The notes under the pieces: model-generated | Seen by the model: only the letters and a program-made list of their open reading frames with translations | Told to the model about the DNA's origin: nothing | The model's database searches: none | Shown: piece by piece, positions 58,200 through 64,000 of the stretch | How positions within the stretch are numbered: position 1 is the first letter of the stretch | Layout of the letters: each line of letters opens with the position of its first letter | NCBI GenBank assembly: GCA_016718875.1 | Contig: JADKBL010000006.1 | Span: 1 to 64,000 of the forward strand | Source of the DNA: Bacteroidota bacterium | GTDB taxonomy: Bacteria; Bacteroidota; Bacteroidia; Bacteroidales; VadinHA17 | Reading direction: 5' to 3' | Length of the DNA: 64,000 nt | Position numbers and translations under genes: made by a program

Positions 58200-59321
58200 T
58201 TATATTAAATTAACTCCATATTTTCTGATAACTTCCGGATTAAGCTCAATTCCAAGACCAGGGCCATCAGGAACATCAATGTATCCATTCTTCTGTACAA
58301 ATGGTTTCAGAAGAAGCTCTTTTCTAATTGCTGATTCCGTAACTGAAAATTCAAGATAGGGAACATGCTGCAGTGAAGCAATAAACTGGATACTGGCTGC
58401 AACAAGTATTCCGGTTTTAAAGGCATGAGGCACCAGCATAATGTTATTATCTGCTGCCATTACAGCTATCTTTTTGGCTTCCGTAAGTCCTCCACAGCGG
58501 GAGATATCAGGCTGTATAACATCAACATGCGATTCATTGATCAACCTCGCGAAAGCAAGCCTTCCACTCTCCTCTTCACCTGTGGCAATCCTTAGTGATG
58601 TAGATTCGGTGAGCCTTTTGTAACCTTCATAATCTTCAGCAGGTAGAGGTTCCTCAAGCCAGTAAACATCCAGCTGTTCAAGTGCTTTTGCCATGTATAC
58701 AGCTTGCTTCAGCCGGTATCTTTTGCCGATATCAATCATTATATCGATTTTGTCACCGGCAGTTTTACGAACTGTTTCAACCAGCTTAAAATCAAATTTA
58801 ACATCATAGCCCAGAGGTCCCCAGCCAAATTTTATTGCAGGATATCCAAGAGAAACATATTTCTCAGTCATCCTTTTTACATCGTCAGCAGTATCAGGCA
58901 TCAGGGCACTGGCATAAGGGCGTACCTTTTTGGCATAACTGCCTCCCAAAAGCTTATGAACGGGTTTTCCTGCAGATTTACCCATAATATCCCATAACGC
59001 CATGTCAATGCCGCTCATCACATGAATAACCGGACCAAACCTCCCGTAATAATATGTTTTAGCCCACATCTCATTCCAGATCTGTTCATGGTCAAACGGA
59101 TCGGAGCCAATTACTATCTCACGCAAACCATAACATGTACCGTGTGACATATATGCTTCAACAATAGCTTTACCCACATTAGGTGCAGTATCAACCTCTC
59201 CGTAGCCGGTTATCCCTTCATCTGTTTCAACAACTATTATCAGATCGTCCTGTGTTCCATCAGCTGCAGATGAGATTTCAGGCAACCGTAGAACAATGGC
59301 TTTAACATCAGTAATCTTCAT
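58200..59321 (-). CDS. Enolase-superfamily (mandelate racemase/MLE) sugar acid dehydratase-like enzyme
   Basis: A 373-residue protein with an N-terminal capping domain (GITGYGEVDTAP) and a C-terminal barrel. The candidate base Lys164 lies in YPAIKFGWGP. Metal ligands are Asp197 (MIDIGKRY), Glu223/224 (YWLEEPLP) and Glu249/250 (TGEEES). A His299-Asp272 pair (VPHAFKTGI, IQPDISRCGG) gives the mandelate racemase-type dyad. The group dehydrates sugar acids to 2-keto-3-deoxy acids. With an SDR, RraA-like protein and fucose permease nearby, fuconate or a similar acid is a reasonable guess, not a proof. Confidence 0.85.
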   Translation of the reverse strand: MKITDVKAIVLRLPEISSAADGTQDDLIIVVETDEGITGYGEVDTAPNVGKAIVEAYMSHGTCYGLREIVIGSDPFDHEQIWNEMWAKTYYYGRFGPVIHVMSGIDMALWDIMGKSAGKPVHKLLGGSYAKKVRPYASALMPDTADDVKRMTEKYVSLGYPAIKFGWGPLGYDVKFDFKLVETVRKTAGDKIDIMIDIGKRYRLKQAVYMAKALEQLDVYWLEEPLPAEDYEGYKRLTESTSLRIATGEEESGRLAFARLINESHVDVIQPDISRCGGLTEAKKIAVMAADNNIMLVPHAFKTGILVAASIQFIASLQHVPYLEFSVTESAIRKELLLKPFVQKNGYIDVPDGPGLGIELNPEVIRKYGVNLI

Positions 59322-59345
59322 TTTTCCTTTTGTTTTCTAATTAAA

Positions 59346-60114
59346 CTATTTTGGCGGTAGTCCCGAACCAAAACCTCCATCCACAACGACTGATGCTCCT
59401 GTCATAAATGAGGCATCATCACTTGCCAGAAAAACAGCCACTCTGCCTACTTCTTCAGGCTTACCTATGCGCCATAAGGCATGTAGCTTTCCGGCATCCT
59501 GACGAGCCTGTACAGGATCAGGCTGACTCTGAAAATATCCTTCAGCCAGGCCGGCATCAATGTACCCCGGGCAAATGCAGTTGACTCTTATTCCCTCATT
59601 TCCATGATCAATTGCCATTGCTTTGGTCAGACCGATTATTGCAGCTTTAGTTGTGCAATATCCTGCACACATCGGTTCAACAAAGAAGCCATTCACTGAA
59701 GACATATTGACAATGTTTCCTTTTGTTTTGCGGAGATAAGGCAAAAAGTATTTTGAACAAAGAAATATCCCTCCTACATTTACAGACATCTGCTGATTCC
59801 ATTCTTCAAATGTAATATCAGCTACAGTTTTATTAATCTGTATTGCAGCATTGTTGATCAGGGCATCAATTTTGACCATGTTTAATTGTGAAATCAACCA
59901 GTTTAATAACCGAATCAGGATCTGAAACATCAGTTCTGAAAGGAATGGAATCACCACCGGATTCCCTTATTTGTCTGACTGTTTCCTCAGCACCCTGAAG
60001 GTTAATATCAGCGACAACAACTCTGGCACCTTCTTTTGCAAATTCAATTGCACAGGATCTTCCAATACCTGATCCGGAGCCTGTTACAACAACTACACGA
60101 TTCTTCAGCTTCAT
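59346..60114 (-). CDS. SDR family oxidoreductase, frameshifted
   Basis: Classical short-chain dehydrogenase of about 256 residues when restored. VVVVTGSGSGIGRSCAIEFA binds NAD(P), ALINNAAIQINK is the NNAG-like motif, MSSVNGFFVEPMCAGYCTTKAAIIG contains the catalytic Ser, Tyr (YCTTK) and Lys, and the end ASFMTGASVVVDGGFG is standard. The frame breaks near 59880, where HGVKIDALINN is expected. The start is ATG 60114. It probably oxidises a sugar or a 2-keto-3-deoxy acid produced by the adjacent dehydratase. Confidence 0.88.
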
Positions 60115-60124
60115 TTCTATACAA

Positions 60125-60805
60125 TTAAAGTGCTTTATACTTATTATATACCTCCCTGAGTGACTTTCCTTTAAGAAGCTCTTTACGGGTAAGATTTTCA
60201 CTATTCACCTTTTCCTGTGCCTTAATGAATACATCATGTTCAACTGCCTGCGGGACAACAACAATTCCATCAAAATCTGCATATACTATATCTCCGGGGA
60301 AAACTACAACCTCACCACAGCGGACAGGAACATCATAAGCCTGAACCCTGGCACGTCCTTTTGAGTCAAGTGGTCTTATACCTGTATAAAATACTGGAAA
60401 TTTCATTTTCATGATCCTGATACAATCTCGTATCTGACTGTCACATACACAACCGGCAACTCCTTTTTTCATGGAAATAGTACTCATAAGCTCACCCCAT
60501 GGTGCATTGGTCCCACTGTAATCGGTTGAATGAACAACAACGTCTCCGGAATTCAGCGAATCCATTGCTTCAATCTCGAGACCATACGGATCCTCTTCAA
60601 CCACATAGTCAGTCTCCATCCATCGGATTGTTCTTGCCCGTCCGATAAAGCCGCAGTTCTCAGGATCAGGAAGTAGTGGCCTTAATCTCTGGTGCATTGC
60701 CTGATTGCGGTATCCAAGTTCGTCAAGGATATCGCAAACAGCTGCGACGTAGAGGTTCTCTTTTATGAAGGTGAATAGTGTCAGGTCATCCTTAAATGCG
60801 GACAT
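60125..60805 (-). CDS. RraA-like protein (possible oxaloacetate decarboxylase/aldolase type)
   Basis: A 226-residue protein with RraA/HMG-aldolase family motifs: AAVCDILDELGYR, WGELMSTISMKKGVAGCVCDSQIRD (GVxxDGxxRD variant) and YADFDGIVVVPQ. True RraA regulates RNase E, but Bacteroidota members in catabolic operons more likely act on keto acids. Arg and Asp in QIRD are the metal/carboxylate-binding residues of the aldolase members. It lies 10 bases upstream of the SDR, consistent with the last steps of sugar-acid breakdown. Confidence 0.85.
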   Translation of the reverse strand: MSAFKDDLTLFTFIKENLYVAAVCDILDELGYRNQAMHQRLRPLLPDPENCGFIGRARTIRWMETDYVVEEDPYGLEIEAMDSLNSGDVVVHSTDYSGTNAPWGELMSTISMKKGVAGCVCDSQIRDCIRIMKMKFPVFYTGIRPLDSKGRARVQAYDVPVRCGEVVVFPGDIVYADFDGIVVVPQAVEHDVFIKAQEKVNSENLTRKELLKGKSLREVYNKYKAL

Positions 60806-60823
60806 AAGATTGGTTGTTAATGG

Positions 60824-62692
60824 TTAATGCTTAATTATGGAATATTGTGCTGTTATTGAGTGAATTGAATCTGGTTGTACCAGAATAAAAGCATACTGAT
60901 ATCCTTTTACTTTTCGAACACTATAATTGCTCTTCTGTCCATCAAATGATATTTCTTTTATGGTCATATTATTATATGAATAAGGTATCATAACTGAAAG
61001 ATCAGAAGAATGGTCTTTTGAGGAGCTGATGAGAAAGGATAGCCTGTTATTTTTCCATAGGATATCAGAGAATTTTGCTTCATCTCTCAACCTGACAAAA
61101 TCATAAAGTTTTTCAGCGGTCCAAACAGGAATACCTTTGCTGTGGGCATAGTCAATCCTTTTCAGCAGAGGCTCTTTTGAAAAGTAATATTCATCATTAT
61201 GAGATTTAATGCTGATAAAAGAGTATGCTTCGCCGTTCAGGCTTCTGTCAAGCAAACCTTTGAAGCAGTTGAAAAATCCTTCAGGATCATGATTTTCGTT
61301 GTATTGCTGGTCATATACATTATTAAGATGCTGAAATATATCAAGTATTTTACCTTTGCCTGTTGCGAACTTCATGACCAATCCGCTGCCAGTGAAGTTA
61401 CCCTGGTTATATCCGGGTTCCCCAAGAAAATGACCCTGGTTTGATCCATTATCATAATGTGCATAGTTTATATCCATTCCAAGACCATGTTTTGCTTCAA
61501 TCGCTGCCTGAGCAGAAAACTCAGGCTTACCTGCTGAATCAGTCCCGCACCATACAAACCAGTGATTTACAATGGTTTTCATTTTAATACCATACAAATC
61601 GCTTATCTCCTTTTTTTTCATTCCAAGTAGACTATCCATGTTAGACCAGACAGGTTTTCCTGCTTCCCTTGTGTCATCAGGATGACCCGAAATTTCAAAT
61701 CCTTCTGAGGTCCATTTATCTGTCCAGTCTCTGGAAACCTTATTCGTTTCCATAACATATAAAGTCATGGAAGCACCTGCAGAATCAATGTCAGAGAACT
61801 GGGTTTCAAAATCCGCCTCACTCCTGTACTCTCCGTCATTGGTTAATGTTACAAGGGATTTAAGTGTATCGGGGAAATACCATAATCTTGGCAAAGGTTT
61901 CCTGTATCCTGCCATATTCTCAATACAGTGAGTCAGCAGATTCATTTGCAGATCTGCCTGATTCAGAGTGTTTTTGGATGGGTCTAACCACCCATCTGTA
62001 AACAGGTCCATTGCACGTAATCCGTTTATTCCATCCTTTTCCAGGCCGGCAAATGAAGGATTGCCCTGACGTGTATATACAATATTCTCATTCAGGTTAA
62101 AAGTGAATGCGTAAGAATGACCCCTACCATATTCGAATGAAACCAGTGCTGGGTATTTACTAACCACTGTGCTATCAGATAACAAATAGGCAATTGCTAT
62201 GGCGCCATCCAGTAAGTATTTATCAGCATCGGTATGAAGCTGCAGAGATTCAGAAGCAAGCCCCCTTCCCTCTGCTGATTCAGTGTCAATACCGATGTAA
62301 CCTTCCGATATCTTTCCTCCCAGGGGTACAATCCCAAATAATCCGGATAATGATGTATCGGGACGTATTGCTATAAGATTCCCTCCTTTCAGAACATAAT
62401 TCTTCAGGGATTCAGTTTTATCCGTATCAATATCTGGCTGAGCAAGCAGAATAACATCATAATGACTTAAATATGACTCTGTTATTTTATTGTCGGTAAC
62501 GGATATAATATCGTATTCATTGAAACCTTCTGCTCTTAATATCTCCCCGGTGTAGGTTCCGAAACCATTCTCTGAGGCTAATACCAGTATTGGAGCAACT
62601 GAACTTTGCCTTGAACAGCTCATTGCAGTTAAAAGCATAAGGAGGCCTTGCAGAAGAAATATCTTTCGAAATATGCACTTACCCTGATTCAT
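60824..62692 (-). CDS. Lipoprotein with glutamine-amidotransferase-like and deacetylase-like regions
   Basis: A 622-residue lipoprotein; the signal LLMLLTAMSCSRQ gives the lipid cysteine. The start is set at ATG 62692 because a longer frame to 62833 runs back through a palindromic repeat. The first ~200 residues look like a ThuA/GATase1-type flavodoxin fold (ILVLASENGFGTYTGEIL, YDVILLAQPDID, LKGGNLIAIRPD). The part from about 290 onward (LVTLTNDGEYRSEADF, FEISGHPDD, INYAHYDNG) resembles polysaccharide deacetylase-like NodB folds. No close family is recognised; a cell-surface glycan role is inferred from the neighbours. Confidence 0.65.
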   Translation of the reverse strand: MNQGKCIFRKIFLLQGLLMLLTAMSCSRQSSVAPILVLASENGFGTYTGEILRAEGFNEYDIISVTDNKITESYLSHYDVILLAQPDIDTDKTESLKNYVLKGGNLIAIRPDTSLSGLFGIVPLGGKISEGYIGIDTESAEGRGLASESLQLHTDADKYLLDGAIAIAYLLSDSTVVSKYPALVSFEYGRGHSYAFTFNLNENIVYTRQGNPSFAGLEKDGINGLRAMDLFTDGWLDPSKNTLNQADLQMNLLTHCIENMAGYRKPLPRLWYFPDTLKSLVTLTNDGEYRSEADFETQFSDIDSAGASMTLYVMETNKVSRDWTDKWTSEGFEISGHPDDTREAGKPVWSNMDSLLGMKKKEISDLYGIKMKTIVNHWFVWCGTDSAGKPEFSAQAAIEAKHGLGMDINYAHYDNGSNQGHFLGEPGYNQGNFTGSGLVMKFATGKGKILDIFQHLNNVYDQQYNENHDPEGFFNCFKGLLDRSLNGEAYSFISIKSHNDEYYFSKEPLLKRIDYAHSKGIPVWTAEKLYDFVRLRDEAKFSDILWKNNRLSFLISSSKDHSSDLSVMIPYSYNNMTIKEISFDGQKSNYSVRKVKGYQYAFILVQPDSIHSITAQYSIIKH

Positions 62693-62744
62693 TTCAGTTC
62701 TTACATGTTTTGTAAACGTCATTATATTTATGCCCTGTAACATC

Positions 62745-62792
62745 ATGAACTCACCCCCGTCCCCTCTCTGCTTCGCAAAGAGGGGTGACCAT
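62745..62792. repeat. Short palindromic repeat upstream of the lipoprotein gene
   Basis: CCCCTCT (62762-62768) and AGAGGGG (62779-62785) form a 7-bp stem around CTGCTTCGCA, and the sequence continues GTGACC. The layout (GC-rich hairpin followed by GTGRCC) resembles the modules at 50811 and 52292. Confidence 0.5.
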
Positions 62793-62829
62793 GGAAGCAA
62801 ATTTTTAATATTATCGATTGCCAACTTAC

Positions 62830-64000
62830 TCATTGCCCTCCGGAGGCTTCGAGTGCTATTTTTTCATACACACCTTTTGCCTTCTTATATCTAGCCTGTA
62901 CAACATCCAGATCATGAGTAAAATATTGATTCCATGATCCTCCTGGAGCGATATTCTTCAGGATATTGTCAATCCATCTGACAAAGTATTCGGCATCTTT
63001 CGCACTTGACCTGACAGGCTTATTACCAAGCATTACATAAACGGGAGATGTATGAGACTGATGGCCTCTTTCATCCATTCGCCTGGCACAAATCCAGCTG
63101 CTCTGAGTAACTGGTACTTCTGTTAAAAAATTAACAGGAGAACCGGGTTTTGAATTCCCATCATATCGAGCCACTACTTTTCCATTGCAAATTATTTCAA
63201 TATGTCCGGTCTGATCAGTTTTTGATGTCCATGTTACACTAACATTTACTTTGCTCTTTTTCTTAAGGCTTATTTCATCACCCGGAGTGAAGGTTTCATT
63301 TACTTTAAGATCGAGGAACTCAATATGACCATTGGTAGTTACAACTGTTCTTCCGTTTTTAATTCCTCAATCCATTTCCTGTATGTAAAAGGTTTATCCT
63401 TCACCTGCACATAAGTCAATAATGAGCCCAATGGTCTGCCGTTATTGCATGGAAAATCAGTTCCGGCAGCCCATCCAGGGCGGAATCCGCAATTCAGAAT
63501 CTTATAATAAGCATTTACTGATGCATCGTTCAGCCACACATCCTCCGACAGAAAATCAACATTTCCCAGGGCTGTTTCAACAGGAAAATCGATCGGAATA
63601 CAACAATTAAGGTCATTCTGAATTGAATCATTAAGATATTGCATGTGGACGAAGCCTGATATTGCATTCTGTTTTTTTCCCCATTCAAGTATCTTATATG
63701 TAGATTCATCCCAAATTGTATGAGCCTCCTTAAGCCCCAGGAACATTACATGTCCTCCAAGAGCTTTATTTTCAAAAGTCACTCCGGCCGGGTCAAAATG
63801 CCATTCTGCATCCCAGTGTACAATCCGGCCGGGTTTTGACTGAACGGCATCCAGCCCGTTTACCTTTGGAAGATCAGTCTTATTGTCCTGTACTTCACCA
63901 TTACCCATATCTGCAAGCAAAGTAACAACAGCAAGATCGTTGGTTTCCATCATGCTCACAAGTTCTGCCTCAGAAAAAACAGGTGTTACATCCCCGCAAT
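62830..64000 (-). CDS. CehA/McbA-family metallohydrolase, partial and frameshifted
   Basis: The N-terminus lies beyond the window end. The upstream piece (to 63339) has VHWDAEWHFDPAGV, GGHVMFLGLKEAHTIWD, FVHMQYLN and AAGTDFPCNNGRPLGSLLTYVQV, the PHP-like metal site and GSxRxYV-like motif of CehA/McbA proteins. After a shift near 63345 the C-terminal beta domain reads NGHIEFLDLKVNETFTPGDEI and then RYDGNSKPGSPVNFLTEVPV, ending ALEASGGQ at 62830. Known members hydrolyse carbamates or phosphoesters, but Bacteroidota versions are uncharacterised. It begins the visible part of the minus-strand catabolic operon. Confidence 0.75.

Noticed and set aside
62693..62833. N-terminal extension of the lipoprotein gene by 47 residues
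   Set aside because: It would translate a palindromic repeat and place the lipoprotein signal in the interior; the ATG at 62692 gives a proper signal peptide.
34851..64000. SusC/SusD polysaccharide-utilisation locus
   Set aside because: Glycan enzymes are present but no TonB-dependent SusC or SusD-like sequence was seen in the window.

Overview
The window looks like a chromosomal segment of a Bacteroidota (Bacteroidales-like) genome, probably from an assembly with uncorrected indels. Evidence: promoters of the Bacteroidota type (TTTG, 19 bases, TAnnTTTG) occur at several gene starts. The core genes zapA, rny and rplS and a 6S-like RNA are present. There are many secreted proteins and lipoproteins typical of this phylum (C69 and M23 peptidases, CBM9-like, DUF6807, DoxX, GH29, CehA). 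About twenty genes are broken by single-base shifts, mostly in short homopolymers. The other frame almost always continues the expected family sequence, so most breaks are probably sequence errors rather than decay. They are densest from 1 to 14 kb.

Region 1 (1-20.1 kb, all minus strand) is a surface polysaccharide / O-antigen locus. In transcription order from right to left: a wecB/wbpI-type UDP-sugar 2-epimerase, a wbpP-type epimerase, a WbpM/CapD dehydratase, a fused nucleotidyltransferase-GHMP kinase, gmd and fcl (GDP-fucose-type synthesis), a putative glycosyltransferase, a Wzy-like polymerase, a methyltransferase, a translationally coupled pseudaminic-acid cassette (pseB, pseC, aldo/keto reductase, spsF-like cytidylyltransferase, class III aminotransferase, pseG-pseH fusion, pseI) and a Wzx-like flippase cut by the window edge. 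Together these build, activate, polymerise and export a glycan containing a nonulosonic acid and a GDP-derived 6-deoxysugar.

Region 2 (20.1-34.8 kb) is mostly housekeeping: rny, a 6S-like RNA, zapA and a small coiled-coil gene on the minus strand; then an M23 peptidase, a sugar nucleotidyltransferase, cutC, a C69 dipeptidase, rplS, a large AsmA-like protein, tRNA-Arg(ACG), a ferredoxin/ASKHA corrinoid-activator-like protein and a glycosyltransferase. Hairpin-rich intergenic repeats are common here.

Region 3 (34.8-64 kb) is a carbohydrate-catabolism district of short divergent operons. It has a secreted esterase with CBM-like partners; an M20 peptidase, epimerase, DapA-like and GNAT operon; a DoxX, Gfo/Idh and DUF6807 operon; a GH29 alpha-L-fucosidase, ceramidase-like hydrolase and FucP-like permease operon; and a long minus-strand operon (DegT aminotransferase, Gfo/Idh oxidoreductase, M14 peptidase, CE7-like esterase, enolase-superfamily dehydratase, SDR, RraA-like protein, deacetylase-like lipoprotein, CehA-like hydrolase). 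The fucosidase, permease, dehydratase, SDR and RraA combination is compatible with non-phosphorylative oxidation of L-fucose or a related sugar, but this is inference. No SusC/SusD pair, transposase, integrase or CRISPR array was seen. An 88/89-bp repeat occurs in opposite orientation on either side of one orphan lipoprotein gene.
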